In this document: piece by piece, positions 25,069 through 34,323 of the stretch
How the letters are laid out: the number at the start of each line of letters is the position of its first letter
How positions within the stretch are numbered: the first letter of the stretch is position 1
Source: Comamonadaceae bacterium
GTDB taxonomy: Bacteria; Pseudomonadota; Gammaproteobacteria; Burkholderiales; Burkholderiaceae_C
Assembly: GCA_947378785.1 (NCBI GenBank)
Contig: CANCLK010000029.1
Span: forward strand, 1 to 36,172
Reading direction: 5' to 3'
DNA: 36,172 nt
The notes under the pieces: generated by a model
Seen by the model: the letters and a program-made list of their open reading frames with translations, nothing else
The model's database searches: none
Told to the model about the DNA's origin: nothing
Made by a program: the position numbers and the translations under genes

Positions 25069-26262
25069 TCAAGCAGCGGCGCGCTTCTGCAAAATGTCAA
25101 ACGCCGGTAGCGTCTTGCCTTCTAGCACTTCCAGGAAAGCGCCACCGCCGGTGGAGATGTAGTCGACCTGTTTCTCGATGCCGTACTTGGCGATCGCGGC
25201 CAGTGTGTCGCCACCGCCGGCAATGGAGAAACCGTTGCTGTCTGCCACGGCGCGTGCAATCCCTTCGGTGCCATGGGAAAAAGCCTCGAACTCAAACACG
25301 CCAACCGGGCCGTTCCAGACGATGGTGCCAGCGGCTTTGAGCTGCGCAGCCAAGCGTGCGGTGGTGTCCGGGCCAATGTCCAAAATCAGGTCGTCGTCGG
25401 CCACATCGGTAGCGGCTTTGACGGTGGCGGGTGCGTCAGCGGCAAAGGTTTTGGCGGTGACCACGTCGGTCGGAATCGGGACTTCGGCGCCGCGCGCTTT
25501 CATGGCGATGATCACAGCTTTGGCGTCGTCGAGCAGGTCAGGTTCAGCCAAACTCTTGCCGATTTTGAGACCCGCAGCGAGCATGAAGGTGTTGGCAATA
25601 CCGCCACCCACGATCAGCTGGTCGACGTTGTTGGCGAGTGCTTTCAGAATGGTCAGCTTGGTCGACACTTTGCTGCCGGCCACGATGGCGACCAGCGGCC
25701 GGCGTGGGTTCGACAATGCCTTGGCAATGGCATCCATTTCAGCGGCTAGCAGTGGGCCGGCAGAAGCGATCTTGGCATATTGCGCAATGCCGTAGGTTGA
25801 GGCTTCGGCGCGGTGTGCCGTGCCAAAAGCATCGTGCACAAAAATGTCGCACAGCGACGCCATCTTGCGGGCCAAGGCTTCGTCATTTTTCTTCTCACCG
25901 CGGTTCAAGCGGCAGTTCTCCAGCATGACGATGTGGCCCGGTTTCACATCAACACCATGGACCCAGTCAGACACCAGCGGGATCTCCCGCTGCATGAGTT
26001 CCCCTAAACGTTGGGCTACGGGTGCGAGTGAATCGGCGGCTTTGAATTCACCTTCCGTCGGTCGGCCAAGATGGGACGTGACCATCACGGCGGCGCCGGC
26101 ATCGAGGGCCATCTGCAGGCACGGCATGGAGGCCCGAATGCGCGTGTCTTCCGTGATCCTGCCGCTGTTGTCTTGCGGCACGTTCAGGTCAGCACGGATA
26201 AAAACGCGTTTGCCAGCCACTTGACCGGTAGCGCAAAGGTCAGAAAAACGGATGAAATTCAT
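25069..26262 (-). CDS. pgk: Phosphoglycerate kinase
   Basis: Pgk transfers phosphate between 1,3-bisphosphoglycerate and ADP in glycolysis. The start at 26262 (MNFIRFSDL) gives 397 residues, the normal size; a longer open frame upstream to 26457 overlaps azlD antisense-like sequence and was rejected. Motifs are [15 protein letters not shown] near the N-terminus, [12 protein letters not shown], the hinge region, [14 protein letters not shown] and the nucleotide loop [15 protein letters not shown], then [12 protein letters not shown] and [10 protein letters not shown]. The stop lies 5 bases from the desaturase stop, so the two genes converge tightly. Confidence 0.96.
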   Translation of the reverse strand: MNFIRFSDLCATGQVAGKRVFIRADLNVPQDNSGRITEDTRIRASMPCLQMALDAGAAVMVTSHLGRPTEGEFKAADSLAPVAQRLGELMQREIPLVSDWVHGVDVKPGHIVMLENCRLNRGEKKNDEALARKMASLCDIFVHDAFGTAHRAEASTYGIAQYAKIASAGPLLAAEMDAIAKALSNPRRPLVAIVAGSKVSTKLTILKALANNVDQLIVGGGIANTFMLAAGLKIGKSLAEPDLLDDAKAVIIAMKARGAEVPIPTDVVTAKTFAADAPATVKAATDVADDDLILDIGPDTTARLAAQLKAAGTIVWNGPVGVFEFEAFSHGTEGIARAVADSNGFSIAGGGDTLAAIAKYGIEKQVDYISTGGGAFLEVLEGKTLPAFDILQKRAAA

Positions 26263-26347
26263 GGGGTCTCTCAGGGATGACGGGGAGTGAGGCGAAAGCG
26301 CAAAAGTAGGGGGGCGAATCGCGCTGAATTGTAAAGAGTCCCGGCCG

Positions 26348-26683
26348 CTACCAGCCGAGTCCAACGTGCAGCGGCAAGTACACGGCCATGCCGACGATGA
26401 TGATGCCGAGCATGCCGCGTTTCCAGTAGAACCAAGCCAAGCCAGCAGCCACCGCAAAGATTCGGGCGTCTTGCCAAGTGCTGATCAGGTGGCCTTGCGA
26501 CATCACCATCTCGGGCACGATCACGGCCGCCAAGGCGGCGATGGGTGCGTAGTGCAGTCCGCGTTGCAGCCAGGCGGGCATCGGCCAAGGGTGGCTCGAC
26601 AAAAAGAAGAAGCAGCGCGTGATGACGGACAAAAGAGCCATGCAAACGATGGTGACCACCGTCCAAAGATCGGTCTGGTTCAT
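26348..26683 (-). CDS. azlD: AzlD-family branched-chain amino acid exporter small subunit
   Basis: This is a 111-residue membrane protein with about four hydrophobic segments and the AzlD pattern: an N-terminal [38 protein letters not shown] block, then a hydrophobic C-terminus. AzlC and AzlD together export branched-chain amino acids or analogues in characterised relatives. The start overlaps the azlC stop (ATGA), so the two are coupled. The gene is followed after 85 bases by pgk on the same strand. Confidence 0.87.
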   Translation of the reverse strand: MNQTDLWTVVTIVCMALLSVITRCFFFLSSHPWPMPAWLQRGLHYAPIAALAAVIVPEMVMSQGHLISTWQDARIFAVAAGLAWFYWKRGMLGIIIVGMAVYLPLHVGLGW

Positions 26684-27426
26684 GGTTCTTGGGTCGGCAA
26701 TTTGGCCTTGATGGCGTGGTCTGCGAGGCTGGGTTTTTCGAGCATCAGACAGACCGCGATAGCCAGCACGATGGCCACGATGATGTTGAGCTTGAGGGGC
26801 AAGGCATAAGTGACCACCGCGACACTGCCTGCAACGCCCGCGGCCAGCACGCGCAGGCGGGTGGTGGCCAGCGAACTCATGATGCCCAGCAAGGCCAAAA
26901 TGCCTGCGAAGCCCAAACCCCAGTGCACGGGGATGGCATTGGCCAGCGCCATGCCGAGCAGGCTGGCGAGCATCCAGTTGGTCCAGCCGAGGGCGCAGTT
27001 GCCGGCGAGGTAGGCTTCTTCGGCGCGCTTGCCTGCGGCGTCATCGGCCGGGTGCGGAAAGCGTTTGGTGAACTGCACATAGGTCGGGTCGGTCGTGAAA
27101 TAACCGCTGACCAGACGACGCCAAAAACTCTGGTGCATCACATAGGCTCGCAGATGGATGCTGAAGACCATGAAGCGCAGGTTCACGCACAAGGCCGTGG
27201 CCAGGACCACCCACATCGGTGCGCCGGCCACGATCAATGGCAGTGCTGCCAGTTGCGAACTCCCGGCGAACACCAGCAGCCCCATCAGCAAGACCTCGAC
27301 CACGCTCATCCCCGACTTGATCATGGCCACGCCGGTCATCAGGCCCCAAGCGGCCATGCCCGGTGCCAAGGCCATCATGTCGCGGGCACCGATGCGAAAT
27401 TCAGGGTGCTTGTAGAGGGCCGTCAT
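26680..27426 (-). CDS. azlC: AzlC-family branched-chain amino acid exporter large subunit
   Basis: This 248-residue inner-membrane permease has the AzlC hallmarks: [25 protein letters not shown], then [38 protein letters not shown] and several C-terminal helices. It starts at the codon overlapping the fmt stop (ATGA) and overlaps azlD downstream, so def-fmt-azlC-azlD reads as one four-gene unit. No transcription regulator of the Lrp or LysR type is beside it, although many azlCD loci have one. Confidence 0.9.
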   Translation of the reverse strand: MTALYKHPEFRIGARDMMALAPGMAAWGLMTGVAMIKSGMSVVEVLLMGLLVFAGSSQLAALPLIVAGAPMWVVLATALCVNLRFMVFSIHLRAYVMHQSFWRRLVSGYFTTDPTYVQFTKRFPHPADDAAGKRAEEAYLAGNCALGWTNWMLASLLGMALANAIPVHWGLGFAGILALLGIMSSLATTRLRVLAAGVAGSVAVVTYALPLKLNIIVAIVLAIAVCLMLEKPSLADHAIKAKLPTQEP

Positions 27427-28409
27427 GCCAGCGGCACCGGGGGCGCGCTGCTAAAGCGCTGGCCGGGCTGAATCTCAAAGCCGCGCAAGAAGTCTGCTGC
27501 ATCGAGTGGCTTGCCGCCGGCTTTTTGCAGACGGTGGACACGCAGAACACCATCCATCGCGGCGATGTCGACGCCCTCCGGGCTGGCGGCCAATACCTCG
27601 CCGGCCGTGGCGTTGCTGGGCAGCCGCACACCCGGCCGTACCTCTGCGCGCCAGAACTTGATGGTCTCGCCATTCAGTGCGCTGCAGGCAACGGGAAAGG
27701 GGTTGAAGGCGCGGATGCGGCGCTCGAGTGTGGCAACGGGTTGCGTCCAGTCGAGTGCGGCTTCGCGCTTGTCGATTTTGTGTGCGTAGCTGATGCCTTG
27801 AACCGGCTGGGGGACTGGTTTCAGGCTGCCGTTCGCTGCCAGTCTGAGCGCCTCAACGATCATCTGACCACCGAGTTGGGCGAGCTGGTCATGCAGCGTG
27901 TCAGTGCTGTCGTGCGGGCCAATAGGCAGCGTTTCCAGCAGCAGCATGTCACCCGTGTCGAGGCCTGCATCCATCTGCATGATGGTCACGCCAGTCTCGC
28001 TGTCACCGGCTTCAATGGCGCGGTGAATGGGGGCGGCACCGCGCCAACGCGGCAAAACCGAGCCATGAATATTCAGGCAACCCAGCCGAGGTGTGTCGAG
28101 CGCCCACTGCGGCAAGATCAAACCGTAGGCGGCGACCACCATCACATCGGCTTTGGCGTCTTCAAGGGCCTTACGAGCGGCGGTGGCGTCTTCTGGGTAC
28201 TGGCCGTCAAGGCGCAGGCTGCGGGGTTGGGCGACGGGGATTTGATGGGTTGCGGCCCATTGTTTGACGGCCGAGGCTTGCAGTTTCATCCCGCGACCGG
28301 CAGGCCGATCGGGTTGTGTCAGCACCAGCGCGATGTCAAAGCCCGCATGGTGCAGTTGTTCCAAAGCCACTCGGGCAAATTCAGGGGTACCAGCAAAAAT
28401 AACGCGCAT
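27423..28409 (-). CDS. fmt: Methionyl-tRNA formyltransferase
   Basis: Fmt formylates Met on initiator tRNA using 10-formyl-THF. The 328-residue protein opens with the Rossmann start [19 protein letters not shown] and carries the catalytic segment [20 protein letters not shown] (Asn, His and downstream Asp of the formyltransferase family) and [17 protein letters not shown]-terminal OB-like tRNA-binding domain ends the protein. It lies 36 bases after def on the same strand and its stop overlaps azlC. Confidence 0.96.
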   Translation of the reverse strand: MRVIFAGTPEFARVALEQLHHAGFDIALVLTQPDRPAGRGMKLQASAVKQWAATHQIPVAQPRSLRLDGQYPEDATAARKALEDAKADVMVVAAYGLILPQWALDTPRLGCLNIHGSVLPRWRGAAPIHRAIEAGDSETGVTIMQMDAGLDTGDMLLLETLPIGPHDSTDTLHDQLAQLGGQMIVEALRLAANGSLKPVPQPVQGISYAHKIDKREAALDWTQPVATLERRIRAFNPFPVACSALNGETIKFWRAEVRPGVRLPSNATAGEVLAASPEGVDIAAMDGVLRVHRLQKAGGKPLDAADFLRGFEIQPGQRFSSAPPVPLA

Positions 28410-28445
28410 GGATTGATTCTAGATGTGCACCTCAGACTCAGCGCC

Positions 28446-28967
28446 TCAGCGCACCCCGTCGCGCTCGTCGTCTTTCTTTTGCTTGATGAGTTTGGTCTTG
28501 ATCCGGTTGCGCTTGAGTGGCGACAAATATTGCACAAACACTTTGCCGATCAAATGATCCATCTCGTGTTGAATGCAGACGGCCAACATGCCTTCGACCT
28601 CGAGCGTCTGCCATTGACCGTCTAGCCCCAGAGCTTTCACCTTGATGGCGATCGATCGTTCGACGCCGTCATAAATGCCGGGCACTGACAGACAACCTTC
28701 TTCACCCAGCCGGGTTTCTTCGCTGGCCCAGGTGATCTCGGGGTTGATCAGCACCAAGGGCTCGTCATGTTTTTCGCTGACGTCGATCACGACCAAGCGC
28801 TCATGCACGTCGACCTGCGAGGCTGCCAGACCAATGCCCGCCGCCTCGTACATGGTTTCAAACATGTCACTCACCAGCAGTTTGATGCGGGCGTCAATCG
28901 CCGCCACGGGCTTGGCCACCGTGTGAAGGCGTGAATCTGGGTAGCGAAGAATGGTCAGTTGGGTCAT
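28446..28967 (-). CDS. def: Peptide deformylase
   Basis: Def removes the N-formyl group from nascent proteins. The 173-residue protein has all three metal and active-site motifs: [17 protein letters not shown] (metal-ligand Cys) and [10 protein letters not shown] (two His ligands and the catalytic Glu). It is the first gene of the def-fmt-azlC-azlD unit and diverges from dprA across an AT-rich gap. The C-terminal tail is Lys/Arg-rich ([22 protein letters not shown]), as is common in proteobacterial deformylases. Confidence 0.96.
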   Translation of the reverse strand: MTQLTILRYPDSRLHTVAKPVAAIDARIKLLVSDMFETMYEAAGIGLAASQVDVHERLVVIDVSEKHDEPLVLINPEITWASEETRLGEEGCLSVPGIYDGVERSIAIKVKALGLDGQWQTLEVEGMLAVCIQHEMDHLIGKVFVQYLSPLKRNRIKTKLIKQKKDDERDGVR

Positions 28968-29069
28968 CGGGACAGTCGGCAGATAAAACGGAAGAGGCCT
29001 CTATTTTCGGTCAGTTTGCACAACCCGCACCAGGCCAGTTAAATGAGCTATTAAGTTCTCATAAAATGG

Positions 29070-29090
29070 AAAATTAATTCATTTAATTTT
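29070..29090. promoter_or_regulatory. AT-rich inverted repeat in the def/dprA divergent gap
   Basis: AAAATTAA (29070-29077) and TTAATTTT (29083-29090) form a perfect 8-base inverted repeat with a 5-base loop. It sits in a markedly AT-rich patch (about 29040-29106) within otherwise GC-rich DNA. Possible -10 elements flank it: TAAAAT (29062-29067) and TATAAA (29090-29095). It is probably promoter/UP-element or nucleoid-protein-binding DNA serving dprA, def or both. Confidence 0.4.
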
Positions 29091-29104
29091 ATAAAGAGCC
29101 TTTT

Positions 29105-29152
29105 ATGATCACTTGTGAAACTTGGCTGCGTCCGATCAAAGTGCGGTCATGA
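29105..29152 (+). CDS. Possible 15-codon leader peptide overlapping the dprA start
   Basis: An ATG at 29105 opens a 15-residue frame (MITCETWLRPIKVRS). Its TGA (29150-29152) overlaps the dprA ATG (29149-29151) in the ATGA arrangement of coupled genes. A weak purine-rich stretch (AAAGAG) lies before it. It may couple translation into dprA, whose own start has no convincing Shine-Dalgarno. It could equally be a chance frame, since short open frames are common. Confidence 0.25.
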   Translation: MITCETWLRPIKVRS

Positions 29153-30306
29153 GCGCGCTGACCGCGATGGATACGGGCGAACTTCAGGCGTGGTTGCGGC
29201 TGCTGCTCACGCCCGGCGTTGGCAATGAGTCCGCTCGCAAGCTGTTGGCCGCATTCGGTTCAGCGCCAGCGGTTTTTGAGCAAAGCGCCGCTGTGTTGCG
29301 CGAGCTTGGCTCAGAGCGTCTGGCTCGCGCGATCCAGACAGAGCCTGGAGACCTGACGCGTCAATTGGCGAGCACCGTCGATTGGCTGGCAGCGTCGGAA
29401 GATCGCTGCGTCGTCACCTTGGGCGATGCGCATTACCCGGCCGCCTTGCTCAACATCACAGACCCGCCCCTGTTGCTGTTCATGCTCGGTAGCCTCGTGC
29501 CCAAGGCCAACGCCAACGTGAGCTTGGGCACGCTGAATGGCTTGGCGATTGTCGGCAGCCGGAATCCGACGCCGCAAGGCGAAGTCAACGCGCGGCAATT
29601 CGCGCAGACTTTTGGCGAGGCCGGCTGGTGCGTGGTCTCTGGCATGGCGCTGGGGGTCGACGGCGCTGCGCATGACGGCGCGTTGATGGGCGGCGGTCAC
29701 ACCATCGCTGTCGTCGGCACTGGACTGGACCGGGTTTATCCGAAAAAGCATCTCGATCTGGCTCACCGCATCGCCGAACGCGGCTTGATCGTCAGTGAAT
29801 TTCCGCTGGGGACACCGCCGTTGACGGCCAATTTCCCGAGGCGCAATCGCATCATTTCAGGCTTGAGTCACGGTACCTTGGTGATAGAAGCCGCATTGCA
29901 GTCAGGCTCGCTCATCACTGCGCGGCTTGCCGCAGAGCAAGGCAAAGAGGTGTTTGCCATTCCTGGCTCCATCCATTCACCGCAATCGCGTGGTTGCCAC
30001 TTGCTGATCAAGCAGGGTGCCAAGCTGGTCGAATCGGCGCAAGACGTGCTGGAAGAGCTGCGCTTGCCGCTGTCCTTTGCTGCCGCCGAGGCCTCGGATG
30101 CACCGGTGCTGACGCAAGCTCAGGAAGTGAAGACCGAACATCCCTTGCTCAAAACACTTGGTTTTGATGCCGCTAGCCTCGACGCGCTACAGGCCCGAAT
30201 CGGCTGGCCAACGGCTCAATTGCAGGCCCAGTTGCTCGAGCTTGAGCTCGGCGGTGAGGTGGCGCGCTTGCCAGGGGGCTTGTTTGTGCGGATCGCCAGA
30301 GGCTGA
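29149..30306 (+). CDS. dprA: DNA processing protein DprA
   Basis: DprA binds incoming single-stranded DNA and loads RecA during natural transformation. I chose the ATG at 29149, giving 385 residues; a TTG at 29122 and an ATG at 29167 are alternatives. An N-terminal helix-hairpin/SAM-like part (about 10-65) precedes the Rossmann-like DprA domain. That domain contains AIVGSRNPTPQGEVNARQFA, VVSGMALGVDGAAHDGAL, TGLDRVYPKKH, FPRRNRIISGLS and VIEAALQSGSLITARLAAEQ. The C-terminal winged-helix (DML1-like) segment follows (about 325-385). smg follows in the usual betaproteobacterial order. Confidence 0.94.
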   Translation: MSALTAMDTGELQAWLRLLLTPGVGNESARKLLAAFGSAPAVFEQSAAVLRELGSERLARAIQTEPGDLTRQLASTVDWLAASEDRCVVTLGDAHYPAALLNITDPPLLLFMLGSLVPKANANVSLGTLNGLAIVGSRNPTPQGEVNARQFAQTFGEAGWCVVSGMALGVDGAAHDGALMGGGHTIAVVGTGLDRVYPKKHLDLAHRIAERGLIVSEFPLGTPPLTANFPRRNRIISGLSHGTLVIEAALQSGSLITARLAAEQGKEVFAIPGSIHSPQSRGCHLLIKQGAKLVESAQDVLEELRLPLSFAAAEASDAPVLTQAQEVKTEHPLLKTLGFDAASLDALQARIGWPTAQLQAQLLELELGGEVARLPGGLFVRIARG

Positions 30307-30374
30307 CCCCGTTGACGCTAAGACCGCTGCGTTGAGCTGAAAATCCGCCGGCAACTGCGTTATATTGGCGGCAT

Positions 30375-30884
30375 ATGTTTGAAGTCTTGGTCTACGTTTA
30401 CGAGAATTATTGGCAAGGCGATGCCTGCCCGGAGCCCCGGCAGCTGGGCCGCAAACTCACTGCCGCCGGATTCGAGCCCGAAGAAATCGAAGCGGCTCTC
30501 GCTTGGCTGAGCGGCCTGCAGGTCGCGGCTCACAACACCCGCGTCGGTGGTCTCAGCGAGGAAGACATTGGTCTGCTCCCTGAGCGTCCCGTGCTGATGC
30601 AGGCGCAGTCCTCCGACAGCTTGCGCGTGTATTCGGTGGCCGAACAAGACCATCTGGGCGCCGAGGCCTTGGGCTTTGTGTGCTTTTTGGAGTCAGCCGG
30701 TGTGTTGCCACCGACCATGCGCGAAATCGTCATGGACCGGGCCATGGCCGCACCGGGTTTTCCACTCGATCTTGACGACCTGAAAATCATCGTGCTGATG
30801 GTTTACTGGAGCATCGGCGAAGAGCCCGATGCGCTGGTGCTGGACGAGCTGTGTGACGACGCCGACTTTAGGCTGGCGCACTGA
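30375..30884 (+). CDS. smg: Smg family protein (DUF494)
   Basis: This 169-residue cytoplasmic protein of the Smg/DUF494 family is recognised from MFEVLVYVYENYW at the start, the FEPEEIEAALAWLSGL block and the C-terminal LKIIVLMVYWSIGEEPDALVLDEL. Its function is not established; the gene commonly follows dprA. It begins 69 bases after dprA, with a TATATT sequence (30361-30366) close before the ATG. topA, often next in line, is absent: the gene instead meets secF head-on with 11 bases between stop codons. A small CTGAG/CTCAG hairpin spans this gap. Confidence 0.9.
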   Translation: MFEVLVYVYENYWQGDACPEPRQLGRKLTAAGFEPEEIEAALAWLSGLQVAAHNTRVGGLSEEDIGLLPERPVLMQAQSSDSLRVYSVAEQDHLGAEALGFVCFLESAGVLPPTMREIVMDRAMAAPGFPLDLDDLKIIVLMVYWSIGEEPDALVLDELCDDADFRLAH

Positions 30885-30895
30885 GGCGCTCAGCT

Positions 30896-31855
30896 TCAGA
30901 CCGTCGCGCCAGCGTTCGGATCGTTCGGGTCTTCGTCTTTCTTGTTGCCACTGCTCGGCTTGATCAAGTCCTCGCGCTTGATGCCTAGCCACATGGCGAT
31001 GGCCGCAGCCACAAACACCGACGAGTAAATACCGAACAAGATGCCAATGGTCAGCGCCATCGCGAAGTAATGCAGTGTCGGGCCGCCAAACAGCAGCATC
31101 GAGAGCACCATGATCTGGGTCGAGCCGTGCGTGATGATGGTGCGGCTGATGGTCGAGGTGATTGCGTTGTCGATGATCTCGCGTGTTTGCATCTTCCGGT
31201 AGCGTCGGAAATTCTCACGAATCCGGTCAAAAATCACCACCGATTCATTCACCGAGTAGCCCAGCACGGCCAGTACGGCTGCCAGCACCGCCAATGAAAA
31301 CTCCCATTGGAAGAATGCAAAAAATCCGAGGATGATGATGACGTCGTGCAAGTTGGCGATGATGGCCGCGACGGCGTATTTCCACTCGAAGCGAATCGCC
31401 AGATAAATCATGATGCCGATGACCACCATGGCGAGGGCCTTGAGGCCGTCTTGCGCCAGCTCCTTGCCAACCTGGGGGCCGACAAACTCACTGCGCCGCA
31501 TCTCCACTTGTGCGTCTTGCGCCTTCAGCGCCGTCATGACGCGCTCGCTTTGTTGCGCCGTGCTCACGCCTTCTTGCGCCGGCAGGCGGATCATCACATC
31601 GCTGGCGGTGCCAAAGGTTTGCACCTGCACATCCGCAAAGCCCAAGCCGGCCACGGTGCTGCGCACTTTACCGACGTCAGCGGCTTGCGTGTAGCCCACT
31701 TCCATCACCGTACCGCCAGTGAATTCCACGGACAAATGCAGTCCGCGCGAAAACAGGAAGAACACGGCCAACACAAAGGTGGCGAAAGAGATGACGTTGA
31801 AAATCAGGGCATGCCGCATGAACGGAATGTCCTTGCGGATTTTGAAAAACTCCAT
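30896..31855 (-). CDS. secF: Protein translocase subunit SecF
   Basis: SecF works with SecD and YajC at the SecYEG channel, using proton motive force to pull preproteins out. The 319-residue protein has one N-terminal helix (about 14-35), a periplasmic P1-like domain starting LHLSVEFTGGTVMEV, and five C-terminal helices with LAVLAVLGYSVNESVVIFDRIRENFR and TISRTIITHGSTQIMVLSMLLFGG. It is intact and starts 26 bases after the secD end, last in yajC-secD-secF. If upstream secD is truncated by its internal stop, polar effects on secF are possible. Confidence 0.95.
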   Translation of the reverse strand: MEFFKIRKDIPFMRHALIFNVISFATFVLAVFFLFSRGLHLSVEFTGGTVMEVGYTQAADVGKVRSTVAGLGFADVQVQTFGTASDVMIRLPAQEGVSTAQQSERVMTALKAQDAQVEMRRSEFVGPQVGKELAQDGLKALAMVVIGIMIYLAIRFEWKYAVAAIIANLHDVIIILGFFAFFQWEFSLAVLAAVLAVLGYSVNESVVIFDRIRENFRRYRKMQTREIIDNAITSTISRTIITHGSTQIMVLSMLLFGGPTLHYFAMALTIGILFGIYSSVFVAAAIAMWLGIKREDLIKPSSGNKKDEDPNDPNAGATV

Positions 31856-31881
31856 GGTGGGCTCTTTTCTGTCTTGTCTGT

Positions 31882-33792
31882 TCAGGGTGCCGAAGGCAAC
31901 GATTTGCGGGCTGGCTTAGCACCCTCCGCATCGGCGTCAGGCGCTGCACGCCAGATCGTGCCGATCGACACGGACTTGAGTTTTTTCTGCCGTCCGTACC
32001 AGAGGTTCACCAGACCGCGTGAGAAGAACACGGCGGAGAACATGCTGGTCAGAATGCCGATGCAATGCACCACGGCAAAACCGCGCACCGGGCCTGAGCC
32101 AAAAGCCAGCAGCGCCAGACCGGCGATCAGTGTGGTGATGTTCGAGTCAAAAATAGTCGCCCAAGCGCGGTCGTAGCCGATTTGAATCGCCGCTTGCGGC
32201 GAGGCACCGCCGCGCAGTTCCTCGCGCACACGCTCATTGATCAGCACGTTCGAGTCAATCGCCATGCCCAGCGCCAAGGCCATCGCAGCCATGCCGGGCA
32301 AGGTCAGCGTGGCTTACAGCATCGACAGCACGGCGATCAGCAGCAGCAGGTTGACGGCCAGCGCCATCCCTGAAAACAGGCCAAACAACATGTAATAGGT
32401 GCCCATGAAAACCACGATCACGAGGAAGCCCCAGATCACGCTGCTAAAGCCTTTGGCAATGTTTTCAGCGCCCAAGCTAGGGCCGATGGTGCGTTCTTCG
32501 ATGATGTCCATCGGCGCGGCCAGTGAACCGGCACGCAGCAGCAGTGCCAGGTCGTTGGCTTCAGTGACCGACATGGAGCCAGAAATCTGGAAGCGGTTGC
32601 CGAGCTCACTTTGAATCACCGGTGCGGTCAGCACTTCACCGCGACCTTTTTCAAACAGCACGATGGCCATGCGTTTCTTGACGTTTTCTCGGCTGGTGTC
32701 ACGCATGATGCGGCCACCTTTCGCGTCCACGGTCAGGTCGACTTTCGGCTGCTGGCTTTGTGAGTCAAAACCCGGTTGTGCGTCGGTCAAGCTTTCACCC
32801 GTCAGGATGACTTGCTTTTTCACGATCACTGCGCGGCCGTCACGACCCGGAAAACGTTCTGAGCCAAAGGGCACGGCACCGCTGCCACTTTCAGAAGCGC
32901 GGCCTTCGGCGCTTTCGTCGACTAAGCGCATTTCTAGCGTGGCGGTGCGGCCCAGAATGTCTTTGGCTTTAGCGGTGTCTTGCACGCCGGGCAATTGCAC
33001 GACGATGCGGTCCAGCCCTTGCTGTTGAATCACCGGCTCGGCCACGCCGAGTTCATTGATCCGGTTGTGCAGGGTGACGATGTTTTGTTTGAGCGCTTGC
33101 TCTTGCACACGGCGGGCGGCTTCGGGCCGAACGCTGGCGATGAGTTTGAATTCGCTGCCCTCAGGCACGGTGCTGGTCTGCAAATCGGCAAACTGGTCTT
33201 GAATCAGCCCACGAGCGGCATCCAGGGTGGCTTGGTCACGCACCCGAATTTCGACGGTTTGAGCATTTCGGCTGATGCCGCCATGGCGAATGTTTTTCTC
33301 GCGCATGGTCAAGCGCAAGTCACCGGCAAAAGACTCGGCCTTTTTCGTCAGCGCGGCCTGCATGTCGACTTGCAACATGAAGTGCACGCCGCCGCGCAAG
33401 TCCAAGCCCAGGTACATCGGCCTGGCGCTGAGCGCGGTCAACCAGTCGGGTGAGCGGGACAACAAATTCAGGGCGACAACGTAGGTCGGATCGGCCGCGT
33501 CCGGGATCAACGCCTTTTCAATCGCGTCCTTGGCCTTGAGCTGGGTGTCGGTGGATTTAAACCGCGCCCGGACCGAGGTACCGTCGAGGCTGACCAGCCC
33601 TGCTTCCAAGCCCGCGTCTTTGAGCACTTGCTCGACCCGCGCGACGGTGGCGGCATCTAATTTCACAGCCGTTTTCAGGCTGGAGACTTGGACCGCTGGC
33701 GCTTCGCCAAAAAAGTTAGGCAGCGTGTACAGCGCCGCAATCAGCAAAGCGATCACGATGACCGCGTACTTCCAGACCGGATAACGATTCAT
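31882..33792 (-). pseudogene. secD: secD, protein translocase subunit, interrupted by an in-frame TAA
   Basis: The whole gene would encode about 636 residues, normal for Burkholderiales SecD, but codon 493 is TAA (32314-32316). Upstream (32314-33792) lies helix 1, the periplasmic P1 domain with PMYLGLDLRGGVHFMLQVDMQ and ELGVAEPVIQQQGLDRIVVQLPG, and helices 2-3 ending LLLLIAVLSML. Downstream (31882-32313), in the same frame, reading continues ATLTLPGMAAMALALG, AIDSNVLINERVREEL, helices 4-6 and GFAVVHCIGILTSMFSAVFFSRG. No bases are gained or lost; only one sense codon seems changed. The likely original is CAA (one C-to-T change) or a Gly codon. No restart site with a Shine-Dalgarno follows. It may be a true nonsense mutation, readthrough or a sequence error. 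Confidence 0.82.
32314..32316 (-). other. Premature TAA codon inside secD
   Basis: On the minus strand the codons read CTG-TAA-GCC-ACG, translating as ...LSML-stop-ATLTLPG.... SecD homologues read straight through this position, between helices 3 and 4. The flanking protein is fully conserved on both sides in one frame, so the change is confined to this codon. Confidence 0.85.
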
Positions 33793-33836
33793 GGGGTGGT
33801 TTTCAGAAGAGCTAAAGGCCAGAGCTGGCGCGGGTA

Positions 33837-33862
33837 AAACGCCCCTCGCGTGGGGGGCGTTT
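33837..33862 (-). terminator. Terminator-like hairpin between yajC and secD
   Basis: On the minus strand AAACGCCCC and GGGGCGTTT form a 9-base stem with a short loop, followed by TTTTA. It lies just after the yajC stop and before the secD start. It may be a partial terminator that lowers secD-secF expression relative to yajC; the GC-rich stem with a short T run fits a Rho-independent type. Confidence 0.6.
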
Positions 33863-33870
33863 CGCAGAGA

Positions 33871-34206
33871 TTACTTGACCGTGCCTTTTGGCAGCACTTG
33901 GACGACGGCGCTGCGTTGCACTTGGACTTCCACGCCGGAGGAGATTTCGAGGCTCATGTAGCCGTCGCTCAGCTGCGTGACTTTGCCGAGCAAGCCGCCA
34001 GCGGTGGCGACTTCATCGCCCTTGGCCAGCGCGTCAATCATGGCGCGGTGCTCTTTTTGCTTTTTCATCTGGGGGCGGATCATGACGAAGTACAGCACCA
34101 CAAACATCAGCACCAGTGGCAGCATGCTCGTCAGCGAAGACATCATGTCACCACCAGCGGCGGCAGCGGCAGGGGCGGTCTGGGCAAAAGCAGAAGAAAT
34201 AAACAC
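33871..34206 (-). CDS. yajC: Preprotein translocase accessory subunit YajC
   Basis: This small inner-membrane partner of SecDF is 111 residues long from a GTG start at 34206. I prefer this GTG (giving MFISSAFAQT) because GGAG lies six bases before it and because related proteins begin this way. The ATG at 34224 has no ribosome site and adds six residues. After a short Ala/Gly-rich N-terminus, one membrane helix (SMLPLVLMFVVLYFVMIRPQ) precedes the conserved KKQKEHRAMIDALAKGDEVATAGGLLGKV. It is the first gene of yajC-secD-secF and ends in TAA. A terminator-like hairpin follows it. Confidence 0.9.
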   Translation of the reverse strand: MFISSAFAQTAPAAAAAGGDMMSSLTSMLPLVLMFVVLYFVMIRPQMKKQKEHRAMIDALAKGDEVATAGGLLGKVTQLSDGYMSLEISSGVEVQVQRSAVVQVLPKGTVK

Positions 34207-34323
34207 AGGCAACTCCACAATCATTGAATAAAGATGAAAACAGCGTGCGGGTACCTAGACCCTTAGACCGCCGCTCAAGGAAGCGTTCGATTGTATCGGG
34301 AGACCTTCAGGCTTAGGCGGGCC

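Noticed and set aside
26263..26457. Extended N-terminus for pgk
   Set aside because: It overlaps azlD out of frame and precedes the canonical Pgk start MNFIRFSDL.
27363..28625. A 420-codon open frame on the plus strand across fmt and def
   Set aside because: It is antisense to two well-identified genes, has no recognisable domain, and long antisense frames are expected in GC-rich coding DNA.
30361..30374. A dedicated smg promoter at TATATT
   Set aside because: No -35 at suitable spacing, and the start would leave almost no leader; cotranscription with dprA is simpler.
31882..32301. SecD C-terminal half as an independent gene starting at an internal TTG
   Set aside because: The start lies inside the conserved TLPGM motif with no ribosome site; it is the continuation of secD beyond the TAA.
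32314..32316. TAA reassigned to an amino acid in this genome
   Set aside because: yajC, just upstream, ends with TAA as a normal stop, and all other genes in the window keep normal ends.
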